Below, one piece after another: positions 31,049 through 40,585 of a stretch of DNA of 64,000 nt; the stretch's first letter is position 1; every line of letters begins with the position of its first letter. The DNA lies in assembly GCA_963691705.1 (NCBI GenBank), contig OY829542.1, positions 45,629,105 through 45,693,104 of the forward strand. Reading direction: 5' to 3'. The notes under the pieces were generated by a model, which worked only from the letters and a program-made list of their open reading frames with translations, searched no databases and was not told the origin of the DNA. A program made the translations under genes and the position numbers. Source of the stretch: Viola odorata. Lineage: Eukaryota; Streptophyta; Magnoliopsida; Malpighiales; Violaceae.

Positions 31049-32875
31049 ATGGCTCAAGAGGGATTATATGTAAGTGCTGCACTCAACCGTCCACCATTTC
31101 TTGATGGAAACAACTACTTGCAATGGAAGACAAAGATGTTAGCCTTCCTAGGTGGACAAGATCAAATTATGCTAGATTGTGTCTTACATGGATTTGCAAC
31201 TCCCATGGAACCACCGGCTGAAGATGGATCAACAAAACCTCTTCCATTTGACAAGTGGCCAGCTGGATCGGTTTCAAGAAAACAAAGTGAAGACAAGGCA
31301 AGGTTTGCTTTATTTTGTGCAATTTCTCAAAATGAATTTAATCGTGTTAGTGCTTGCAAATTGTCCAAAGATGTTTGGGAAACTTTGGAGACAGCTCATG
31401 AAGGTACTCCTCAAGTGAGAACCATTAGACTCAACACACTCAAGCGTGAGTATGAATTACTTAATATGAAAAGTGGTGAGACTATTTATGATTTAAGCAC
31501 TAGAATTCAAAATATTTGCAATACTATGGGAACTCTTGGTTGGACTCCTAGTGATGAGGAGATGGTAAGAAAACTTCTTAGTATTTTACCTAACTCTTGG
31601 AATGCCAAGACTTCTATTTTTGATGAGCTTGAAAAGAGACCTACCTTCTCTCAACTTGTTGGCTCTCTTACGGCTTTTGAGTATAAACTCAATATGGGAG
31701 AACCGGAAGTGCAAAATGTCAAGAGCAACAATGTAGCCTTCAAGGCACAAGAAGAAGAACGTGAAATGGCTCTCTTTTCCAAACAATTCAAGAAATTTTG
31801 GGATAAAAAGAAGAAAAAGTATCAAAGTAAGTCTTCTAACTCTTCTAAATCCGATTTTAGAAATGATGTTATTTGCTTTGAATGTGAAAAGCCAGGACAT
31901 GTAAAGAGTGAGTGTCCTAGACTTGAAAAATCAAAGAGACGGTCAAGAGATAAAAATAACAGCAAAAATCATCATAGAAGAGCACTTAAAGCTACTACTT
32001 GGGATGATGATGAGGAGGAGTCAAAGGGTAATTCATCGACATCCTCATCCGGAGAAGAGATATCAAACATATGTTTCTTTGCAAATGTAGAAAGTGATGC
32101 TTCTCAAAGGAGTTCTTCATCAACTTCCACCTCATTCAACGGATGTACAAATATGTGTCTTATGGCACAAGAGGAAAGCGATGATGAGATAAACTCTTCT
32201 CAATCTCTTGATAATGAATATGGATTGCAAGAAGCTTTTGATGAATTGTCGAATCATTTTAAAAAATCTTGCAAGCAAAATGCTAAACATGCTAAGGATT
32301 TAGAAAAATTGGAAAAGGATATTCTTGAATTAGAAACCTTGAACAAATCTCTTAAAGAGGAAAATGATTTTTTGAAAAATGACAATGAAGATTTAAGAGA
32401 TGTTTTGGCTAATACTAGAGATGAGCTTAAATCATTAGAAATTGCTAATGGAAAGAAAAACTCTAGATGTGAACTTTGTGCAAACTCTAGTAAAGAAGTA
32501 GCTCTTTTAAATGAAAAGATTAAAACTCTTGAAGCTACTTTAGCTAAACTTATTCAAAGTGCACAAAGTCAACAAAAGTGTTTAAATGAGCAAAAGACTA
32601 ATTTTGATAGAAGAGGAATTGGATTTGATAACTCTTCTAGCATGAATAATTCTAAAACATCTTTTGTTAAAGCAAGAAATTGTGACCATGCTAGTTCTTC
32701 AAATCAATCACATGATAGACCTTTGTATAAATGTGATTATTGTCATAAGAATGGTCATTTAGCATATTTTTGCTTTATTCGTAAAGGACTTGTTTATGCA
32801 AAACAAATGTGGGCACAAAAGAATGCATTTGCTAAGAAAGGATCCAAACGTGTTTGGGTTCCTAAAACTAACTAG
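31049..32875 (+). CDS. copia-type Gag protein with coiled coil and two zinc knuckles
   Basis: 608 residues from ATG 31049. Residues about 10-220 form the UBN2-type retrotransposon gag domain (PPFLDGNNYLQWKTKMLAFL, then KDVWETLETAHEGT). A zinc knuckle CFECEKPGHVKSEC lies near residues 276-289. A Ser/Glu-rich linker follows, then a coiled coil (about 405-515) of Leu/Glu/Lys heptads. A second, atypical knuckle CDYCHKNGHLAYFC lies near residues 567-580. Size, coiled coil and double knuckle are typical of Sireviruses. Gag forms the particle that packages the RNA. The frame is complete and undamaged, fitting a young copy. It begins 60 bases after the LTR. Confidence 0.9.
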   Translation: MAQEGLYVSAALNRPPFLDGNNYLQWKTKMLAFLGGQDQIMLDCVLHGFATPMEPPAEDGSTKPLPFDKWPAGSVSRKQSEDKARFALFCAISQNEFNRVSACKLSKDVWETLETAHEGTPQVRTIRLNTLKREYELLNMKSGETIYDLSTRIQNICNTMGTLGWTPSDEEMVRKLLSILPNSWNAKTSIFDELEKRPTFSQLVGSLTAFEYKLNMGEPEVQNVKSNNVAFKAQEEEREMALFSKQFKKFWDKKKKKYQSKSSNSSKSDFRNDVICFECEKPGHVKSECPRLEKSKRRSRDKNNSKNHHRRALKATTWDDDEEESKGNSSTSSSGEEISNICFFANVESDASQRSSSSTSTSFNGCTNMCLMAQEESDDEINSSQSLDNEYGLQEAFDELSNHFKKSCKQNAKHAKDLEKLEKDILELETLNKSLKEENDFLKNDNEDLRDVLANTRDELKSLEIANGKKNSRCELCANSSKEVALLNEKIKTLEATLAKLIQSAQSQQKCLNEQKTNFDRRGIGFDNSSSMNNSKTSFVKARNCDHASSSNQSHDRPLYKCDYCHKNGHLAYFCFIRKGLVYAKQMWAQKNAFAKKGSKRVWVPKTN

Positions 32876-33748
32876 TTTGTTTTGTAGTAGTGCCGGAAAC
32901 CCCTTGAAGATAAATGAAATATATTTAGGGTATTCGTGGCACAAGTCGGGTGATGAATCGAAGCTCACCCTTTTGGTAATTTTGGCAATGTTATTTAATA
33001 TATTTGATTGATTCAAATTTCTAATATTGATCATTGATTCAAATTTCTAATATTGATCATAATTAATTCTTGTGTTAAATAGTTATCTCATGAATTTGTT
33101 TAGAAAGAATTGTTTTGTAGGAATTTTACTTGATTGGTAGCCTAAGGGAAAACCGACAAGTAGGCTTTGATTTTGATGATTGCCTCGGTTGCAAATATGG
33201 AAGTAATTTTTGCGAAATAGCATATGCTATATATTGAGTAATCGCAACCGGTATTCCTAAAAACTCCTTCTTTTAAATTATGCTTATGAGATTAATTATT
33301 GATGCAATACTTGATTTAAATGATTATGTTAGTTATTAACATCCATAATCATATATGCTATAAATTGCCATAAATTATTGTTGTTTGTTTGTGTATATAC
33401 GTGCTTAATTAGAATCATTTCTTTCTATCCATGTATGCTTTTGTTCATGTGAGTGATCATTGAGAAAATCAGATTGATGTGATATTTTTTGGATATACGA
33501 ATATGAGTCAAAATGATTACAGTGTTTAGAAGATTTTCTCTTCGAAAAATCCTGACCAAATCCTACTAAATTTATTCGATCTCCTCGTTCGCATGCGTTG
33601 GGCATAATAGTCAACGACATTGCCTATCCTCGAGCCGTAATTCTTAGATCTTAAGCAGCCATTTTTGTGTTTAAATAACCCTAAGATTACACCTCTAGAG
33701 ATATCCTAAACGGAAAGCCTTACCTTCAAATTCCTTCGAATCTTCAAA
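32876..33748. other. internal untranslated region of the Sirevirus-like element
   Basis: No pol remnants found. A direct repeat of 27 bp (gattcaaatttctaatattgatcat) stands at about 33009 and 33036. Confidence 0.6.
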
Positions 33749-33919
33749 ATGCTTTCGTTTGAGATGAGGATGATATTGGCCATTTTGGCATTGATGATTT
33801 CTTACATTGCTTTACCCTTTCTCATCCTACAAAATTGTCCAAAGAATGTTGACATGTTCATGTGCCCTCCTTGTCATTGTCCTCCATGTGATTGCCCTTC
33901 ACCTCAATGCCATCTTTGA
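33749..33919 (+). CDS. 56-residue putative membrane peptide with Cys/Pro-rich tail
   Basis: ATG 33749 to TGA 33919. Residues 8-28 are a hydrophobic stretch (MILAILALMISYIALPFLIL), long enough for a membrane anchor or uncleaved signal. The C-terminal end alternates Cys with Pro and His (CPPCHCPPCDCPSPQCH), seven cysteines in 17 residues. It lies in the otherwise non-coding region between gag and the 3' LTR, where some Sireviruses carry an envelope-like frame. I do not recognise a family. No retroviral envelope features are visible. A random frame of this length is possible, but the composition is not random. Confidence 0.45.
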   Translation: MLSFEMRMILAILALMISYIALPFLILQNCPKNVDMFMCPPCHCPPCDCPSPQCHL

Positions 33920-34537
33920 TCACATCTTTGTATCGTGTATTTTATATTTTAAATGTATTTGTTCTTATACTTTGTAATGGTCTTTTAGGTTGAATAAGAG
34001 TTGTAATATTTCATTATGAAGGAATTTTAATTAGGTTTAGTTCTTGAGTATTTTCAATGTTCTAAATGTTCTCTACGTTTCGTGTAACGTGACATGTTTG
34101 TTGAATAAAAATTCTGTTTTAATTATGCATTTTTAGATCATCCATCTTTATAATCTTACTATTCATATTTGTATTTTGACTTTTGGATTGGATAATTGTT
34201 TGATCTTAATACTTGTTAAAGTATTTTTGGATTTGATCTTTGCTTGCTCCTTTATTACTCCTCATATGATCTTAATTGACTTTCCTTATTTTATTAACCC
34301 TTTTTGCTAATGACAAAGGGGGAGAATAAGTTAAGGGGGAGAAAGGTAAGATTAAGGGGGAGCAAATCTTTGAAATCTTTGCTATGCTCTATGTGCACTA
34401 ATGGTTTATGTAGGGGGAGCATTTATTTGGCAAAGATAGGAGATGTAAGTTTTCTCCATTTTGACTTCAACTTCAATTGCTAGTTCAATTATGATTTATA
34501 ATTAGCTTGTGGTTGTCATCATCAAAAAGGGGGAGAT
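33920..34537 (+). promoter_or_regulatory. region of multiple polypurine tracts before the 3' LTR
   Basis: Five G-rich tracts of the form a(a/t)ggggga(g) occur at about 34315, 34333, 34354, 34411 and 34524. The last one abuts the LTR after one T and is the functional tract by position. Repeated tracts here are known in Sireviruses. Confidence 0.75.
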
Positions 34538-35795
34538 TGTTAGCCCAAGGGCAACTTACTCTTGTTTTGATGATTTTAAACACACAAACTAATTAGTATT
34601 ACTAATGCAATTTGAAGTTAAAGTGTGTGTAGTTTGTGATCAAGCAAATAAGAAAAGAAGCAACAAATCAAGTTATCACAAGCTAGAAAATCAAGTGTAC
34701 ATTAGAACTCTAATCATGTAAGTATGATTCAGTTTAACACTTGATTTATGTTCAAAATACCTCAAGAGTTTTTGAGTCAAAAAGGTTTTAGCGAAAATGA
34801 ATTTCGGAAAGGTTTTTTGCATTTTCGTCAGGCTTAAAACGCCATAGCGTTTGTGAAAACGCTATAGCGTTTTGCTACTGGAACGAAGGATTTCGTCCAG
34901 GAGCAAAACGCTATAGCGTTTCTCAAAACGCTATAGCGTTTTGAAAACGCCATAGCGTTTTGCCTCTGAAGTTACGAAATAACTTCAGTAGCAAAACGCT
35001 ATAGCGTTATTCAAAACGCCATAGCGTTTTTCCCAACAGCTATTTTGTCCACTATAACGGGATTTTTGGCTCCATACTTTCTTGTCTGGATCATAACTGA
35101 TCTAAAACCTATATATACTCATCCTAGATGAGTTAGAACATAACAAGAACATTTAGAACACAAGAAAGATTTTAGAAAGCTCTCATACTTTTCAAAAGAC
35201 CAAAAATCTGAGTTTTTGCAAAACCTTCAACTTGATTCTTTCATAACACAAGCTTCTCACATCCGAATTTACTCAATCTTGTGTCCATATTTCAAGTAAG
35301 GTTTAAGCTTTCTTTTGAGGTATTCTTGTTCATTTATTGGTGTTATTTATTGAATCATACATAGTTTATTTGTACACCAATTGTGTTGCCATTTAACATT
35401 TCTCTTGTCAAGTAATCTTGATTGTGATAGGTTGTGGTTGAGCCTTAGCAAAAACCAAGTGTAAGGTTTGTTGGTTGAGCCCTTAGTAAAAACCAAGTGT
35501 AAGGTTTATTGGTTGAGCCCGCAAAAACCAAGGTGAAAGGTTTATTGGTTGAGCCCGGAAAAACCAAGGTGTAAGGTTTGAGTTGAACCCGTAAAAACTC
35601 AAGGTAAATAACGAAGTGGTCGTTGTTCAAAATCCTAAGAGGAGGACTCTTAGGTAGTGGAGTACAATTCATTGAGGAATTGGAACCACTATATATCCTT
35701 GTGTTTTTACATTCTCTTTTCCGCACTCATATTTCCTTACTCTTTGTGTTAGAATTTTTATTTGCCTATTCACCCCCCCTCTAGGCCGTTTATCA
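34538..35795 (+). repeat. 3' LTR of the Sirevirus-like element
   Basis: 1258 bp, almost identical to the 5' LTR. Its palindrome cluster lies at about 34838-35033. Confidence 0.93.
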
Positions 35796-36109
35796 TTTTC
35801 AAGTGGGACCGTTCGAAGAAGGATTGGAAAAGAATGGAGGAGCCCGATTTGGGACGTAAAGACATGTTTCTTAGTCGAGGATCATCGTTTTTGGAGACTG
35901 TTGAATATGGTGGAGGAATGGGGAACAAGATCTTCTTCCCCAAGGTGGATGAAGCCAAGGACGGAGTTTTCTACTGTCTCCAGACACAAAAGTACCACAC
36001 ATTCTACAGTGGCTATTCAGGAGAGAGTTCTTACTATGCTGCTAAGCTACCAGGCCTTTGGTTAAAGCCTCTATGGACAAGATCACACCATGTTGACCTT
36101 ACGTGGTGA

Positions 36110-36485
36110 CCATTACTGTTTGACAGATCCTGCTCTTTTTTTCTTCTTTTTTGTCAATCCTGTTAGCTAGAATTTACAATTTAGTATGAACTAGTATTCC
36201 TCTCTTCTTTACACACTTCAGGCCCAAGTTCTTTCTTTCAATTCCAATAAAATGTCAATTCTAAATTCTATGCATCAACCTTTTGCGGTGAATTTTTTTC
36301 ACACTTGACATACTCTTCTCTCAGTTTACGTTTGATTAAGTAAATTTTGGATAGTTTTAATGTTTAGCTCGCTCGTAATAACGCAAGTGTGACTTATTGA
36401 CACTAGACAGTTTATATACTACCTTACTTTAAAAAGATTATAGGATAATCAATGATGTATTAAAAAATATTCTTTGTTATTTTAT
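36110..36485. other. 3' flank of the F-box gene and of QRT3-like gene 1 (convergent)
   Basis: An AATAAA motif near 36246 fits the F-box gene's end. Nothing else is seen. Confidence 0.5.
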
Positions 36486-39360
36486 TCACTCCATCACAAA
36501 ATTACTCTCCATAACAACATTGACTTGATCAACAATGACAGAAACCACCGCATTTACTGCTCTGTCACTCTCCACAACGACCACATTGTTTGATACATTT
36601 GTTATTGCAAACAGAGGAAACCGGCCGCCGCTCACGCCGCCACCGTCCATCCCTTGAATGTATGAAGAATACTGAAAATGACTAATCCGGTTAGGAAACA
36701 GCAAAACTGAATTAAAATCAGCTACCCATTTAGTGGCATTTTCCCCAACCACCGTTAACTTTCCGACTGTCGATTTCAAGGTGATGCCATCATTCATCAC
36801 ATTGTTCTGATCAACCACAACTTGATCGATATCGGTAAATCTCCCATCGAGATGAACAATAGCGTTCTTATTCCTCGGATCGTTATAGAACATGTTGTGC
36901 AAAATATTGATTCCGAAAATTCTGCCATTAATAGATTTAACGACGATGTTGGCTCCTCCGAAGAACAGACCATTTGTGACATGAACTTGAACCGGGTCTT
37001 CCATGACAATAGAATTATAATCCAAATAGCAATTATCAATTCTAGTCAATGAGGCGTATAACTTTACCGAAATTCCAATTCCGCCCCAGTAAGTCGCCTT
37101 GTTGTAACAATGTACCCCTGTCACAACATTGGCCTGGCCGCTAACTTGAACACCAATTGCCGACGAAAAAATGACGACGCCTGTTATGGCGTTGTCGTTG
37201 CTCGCTAGATCGATGGCAGTTCCGGTAAAACCTTTCTCTCCTGGGTCGCCGCCAAGGGTAGAATGTTGGCCTAGAAATGAGGTTGAAATGTAGGTCTCAT
37301 GGCCTCTACGCACTGAAATTCCTCCGGTCGTGAAATGTAAGAAGAAGCAATCGGTGACGCGAATTCGGGCAGAATCTATGACGAGTAATCCTCCGCCGCG
37401 GAAACCTGAATCGAATAGGATGTCCCTGAAGGTGATGTCCTCGTAGTAGATTTGACCCGATTGGTCTTTTTTGATCATTGAAGTTGGGATGAAGAGTATA
37501 ATTTTCTAATTTATCAACCGGTTGAGAATTTGTTGACCACACTTCGATAAGATGCCGATCGCCGGGAAATGTTCCTGAAGCTTTCAAAGTTCCTCCTTGC
37601 ACCTGAAAAAAAGAAAGAACATTTCCAAATAGAGGAGTTAGTTTTCTTCCTTCTTTTTTTCTTTTAAGAGAAAATAAAAACAAATTAGAAAATCCAATTG
37701 ATGAAATGATTTATTCCTTTTAGAGGCTCTAATCAATTGCACCAACATGTATTGAAGTAGAATTTTCATGAAATTGCAACAATGGTTGTTATCGTGGATG
37801 CAAGTGGAATAAAACTTATGATTTTGAGTAAAACAAAATATTCTTATTCAGGTATATCACTAATCAGATCTAATTTTATTTGTATTGAAGGAGTTTATTA
37901 GTAGTAACAAAGAATTCTTGATAAAGCACTTTATACAGAAATACTATTATAGTTACTGTATGCTCGAGTTGGAATCAAAATATTTAGGCATTAAACTAAA
38001 TATAGGCAGCTAAGCATCTCTAAAAATGTGTCCATAAAAGAAGATGATTAATTGTTCATTTAATTGGCACCTTGAAAGCAGATGCCATAGGATTTGACCT
38101 TTCCATTTTCCACACCTGCAATTTTTTTTTCTTTTTTTGCAATACTACTTTTTGGAAAGAGTTAATTTCAGTGGCTGAAACAACTGTAACGAATTATATT
38201 CCAAAAGCAGAGAACGTAGGTCCAATAATCTAATTTACTAGTTTACTTTTAAAATAATCTTGACTCAAATAAAAGATACTCCCTCCGGACACAATTACTT
38301 GTCACTAGCTACTATTCATGTATGCGTTTCGAGGAGGCCGAATGACTCACTATTTGACCCAAAAAGTTCTGTATTTTTTCTCGGACGTACGTTAAGGATT
38401 AACGTACGTTATAAAAAAAGTACGAATTTTTTTGGGGTCAAATAGTGAGTCATTCGGCCTCCTCGAAATACGTGCTGGAATAGTAAAGTGACAAGTAATT
38501 GTGTCCGGAGGGAGTACCAATAGTTTTTTTTGGTTTTTACAATTGTTAGCATTGATAGAAGGAACGAATTAGAAACATCTCTTATTGCCTCGTAGTTGGG
38601 GGGAAATAAATAATCTTAGATTTGACAGAATGAGAATAGACGGGGGCAAAAAGACAAAATAGAAAAGATGGAGGGGTGATATTTACCACAACATTGCCAC
38701 CGCCGGAGGGAGGAAAACGAAGTGGTTTGCTGATTTTGTAGTTTCCACCTTGTAACTCTATGATCACACCGCCCAAGTCATTCACACCGGGCAGCAAATC
38801 AATCCCTTTCTGCACTTGAAACGCATCGTTTAAGGCATTCAATATGGCATCACTGCTCTCTTCCACACCAGTTGGGTCAGCTCCATATCCAATTGGATAA
38901 AACACTCTCCCACTCTACATACATGCGTCGCGTTCGAAGAAGATTAATTTCTTATCAGAATGACAAAAAAAATATATAAGAAAAGATCGAGAAGAACATG
39001 TTTTGTATTCGAACAAGGTTGGTTTCGGCAGAATATCCAAAGAGATCCGCACAAAAAAAGCATAAAATGAAAAGAAATAATGGAGAAAAATGTAATTGGT
39101 CATTTAATGTAGTAAAAAGAAATTTAATTTAAGACCCATAAATTAAAAATGTTATATGATGCCAAAATTTAAGTTCTAACCTGCCTGGGTTGGAAGTGTT
39201 GAGGAGCAGAGCTTGGGCTTGAGGGTGCTATGATTTCTTGCAGCTTGGCTCTGTACTCTGTTAGCTTCTGTTGTCTCATGGAACTACTTGTCCTTTGGGT
39301 CAAGCATAAGAGTAGAAGGAAGAAGAAGTACAACAAAATCACTCCTGGGAAACTTTTCAT
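36486..39360 (-). pseudogene. QRT3-like pectin-lyase-fold protein, gene 1, one-base frameshift
   Basis: Exons on the minus strand: 39360-39181, 38914-38687 and 37602-36486, with GT-AG introns of 266 and 1084 bp. Exon 1 has a signal peptide (VILLYFFFLLLLCL). Exon 2 has YGADPTGVEESSDAI and GGVIIELQGGNYKISKPL, the start of the Pectate_lyase_3 (right-handed beta-helix) domain. Exon 3 continues it (GGTLKASGTFPGDRHL; FDSGFRGGGLLVID; GHETYISTSFLGQH; GTAIDLASNDNAITGVVIF). The family includes QUARTET3, a polygalacturonase needed to separate pollen tetrads. Exon 3 has one surplus base at about 37475-37500 (length 3n+1): the first frame covers the exon start and the second the rest. Gene 2 at 47114 is the intact paralogue with identical intron positions. 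Unless the shift is a sequence error, this copy is inactive. Confidence 0.8.
38279..38514. mobile_element. Stowaway-like MITE in intron 2 of QRT3-like gene 1
   Basis: Ends CTCCCTCCGGACACAATTAC and its complement, flanked by TA at 38277-38278 and 38515-38516. Almost the whole 236 bp folds back on itself: left gaggaggccgaatgactcac pairs with right gtgagtcattcggcctcctc. Confidence 0.9.
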
Positions 39361-39489
39361 GTTTTTTTGTTTTTGATTTTATTTCTTCTGCAAAAATGAT
39401 GATGAGGAGGAGAGTGGAAGAACATGTATAGCTCTGCTTCTTGAAAGAGAGGAAAAAGAATAAAGTTAAGCAGTAAAGTAACTGAGGGA
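39361..39489. other. promoter/leader of QRT3-like gene 1
   Basis: Short upstream region before a large Mutator-like element begins. No clear TATA box assigned. Confidence 0.4.
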
Positions 39490-39645
39490 AAAATATTCTA
39501 GATATTAAGGTATCTACATATTAGTCCTTATCGTTTAAAACCCTAAATTTTAGTCCCTAACGTTTTCACATTTTTAGACATTAACCCTAACAGAGTATTA
39601 AAAAATAATTATTATATTAAAATATTATTAAAAATATAAAAATAT

Positions 39646-39773
39646 ATTTCTTCCGTCCGGTATTAAGTGGCGAAAACCTACGGAAAGTTACTGTACACTT
39701 TACTTGACTTTTTAGTGTAAAACCTACTGAAAATTGTTGTGCTAAAAAGACAGTTAATACCGGACGGAGGGAG
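39646..39773. mobile_element. Stowaway-like MITE inside the left repeat of Y
   Basis: cttccgtccggtattaa at the left and ttaataccggacggagggag at the right, followed by TA. It is absent from the right-hand repeat of Y, so it inserted later. Confidence 0.8.
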
Positions 39774-39879
39774 TAATAAAAATTGAAAAAATTATAAAAA
39801 AAGCTGGAGATTGATTTTCTTATGATAATGTTTTTTAACAATTAAAAAATAATAAAAACGAAAAAGTAAGAAATTATAA

Positions 39880-39881
39880 AA

Positions 39882-39914
<33 letters not shown>
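39880..39914. repeat. (AT)n microsatellite
   Basis: An uninterrupted alternating AT run of about 26 bp (39887-39913) plus flanking A-rich DNA. Confidence 0.9.
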
Positions 39915-39916
<2 letters not shown>

Positions 39917-40585
39917 GACCAAAAAAAATAAAAAAATAAAAATGAGGAGAAAATGAAAATGATTCCTTTCCTTTTCCTTTTTCTTTTCTTCTTCTTTTCA
40001 TTTTTCACACCACAATATACAATTAACACAAAAGAAAAATTAAATTAAACCCAAATTCCTTATTTCCCATTCCAATCCCTCTCCCCTCTCCCTTCTCCCC
40101 TGTAACCAAAATGCAAAACCCTTTTCTATTTTCGGCTACCAATTTGCCGCCGTCGGAGACTTCCAGAGAACCATGCCCAGATCGTATAATTGACGATGTC
40201 GACGGCGCGTTTGACATTAGAGCTGTCGGTGGATTTGGGTGATGGATCGTGATGGGCGGCGGCGGCGGGCTTGGAATCAGATCTGGTGGTAATTTACTAC
40301 TACCTCTTTATTTTGATGCGACTCCATCTCTGCAAATCTCAACAAATACATTGACCAATCAGAGCTTGAGCGCATCCAACATTTGCTACCTCTTTAATCT
40401 GATCAACCCCTTCCATCTCTTGCTTCTCTGATTCTTGTCTTTCTCAACATCGAAATAGAATCTGACCCATTAGCCTCACTAGGCTTGTTTTCTCTGAATT
40501 CCGCCTCCCGTAATTCATCATATGTTCAATTTTGGCTCAATTCTGTAGAATTTCGTCATCCATGCCGTTTTTTTCCAGATATGGG

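Larger units (their letters stand above)
29716..35795 (+). mobile_element. Sirevirus-like Ty1/copia element, non-autonomous (gag only)
   Basis: Two LTRs (1274 and 1258 bp) starting TGTTAGCCC and ending TTTATCA flank an internal region of 3548 bp. A primer-binding site like ttggtagcggagcaagg, complementary in type to initiator methionine tRNA, follows the first LTR. A purine tract aaaaagggggaga precedes the second. Four further aagggggag-like tracts lie at 34315, 34333, 34354 and 34411, a known mark of Sireviruses. It codes for a large gag and a small reading frame, but there is no protease, integrase, reverse transcriptase or RNase H, so it must be mobilised in trans. A 5-bp duplication, ttttc, flanks it. 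Confidence 0.9.
28822..36109 (+). pseudogene. F-box/DUF295 protein gene, split by a young retrotransposon
   Basis: The coding parts are 28822-29715 and 35801-36109. Between them sits one retrotransposon plus the 5-bp repeat ttttc. Removing the element and one ttttc gives a continuous frame of about 400 residues. The F-box is at residues about 41-76 (WARLPPALLSMILSHLFARD then VCKSWLQI). A DUF295 domain follows, with FFVNPLTRERIELPTPPW and CLVVGLHEMG; after the insertion come FKWDRSKKDW, FLSRGSSF and NKIFFP. F-box proteins recruit substrates to SCF ubiquitin ligases; DUF295 (KIB-like) members act on various targets and this one's target is unknown. Start choice: first ATG in frame, with a second at residue 14. 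An AATAAA lies near 36246. As it stands the first part ends at a stop 4 bases inside the LTR. Confidence 0.8.
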
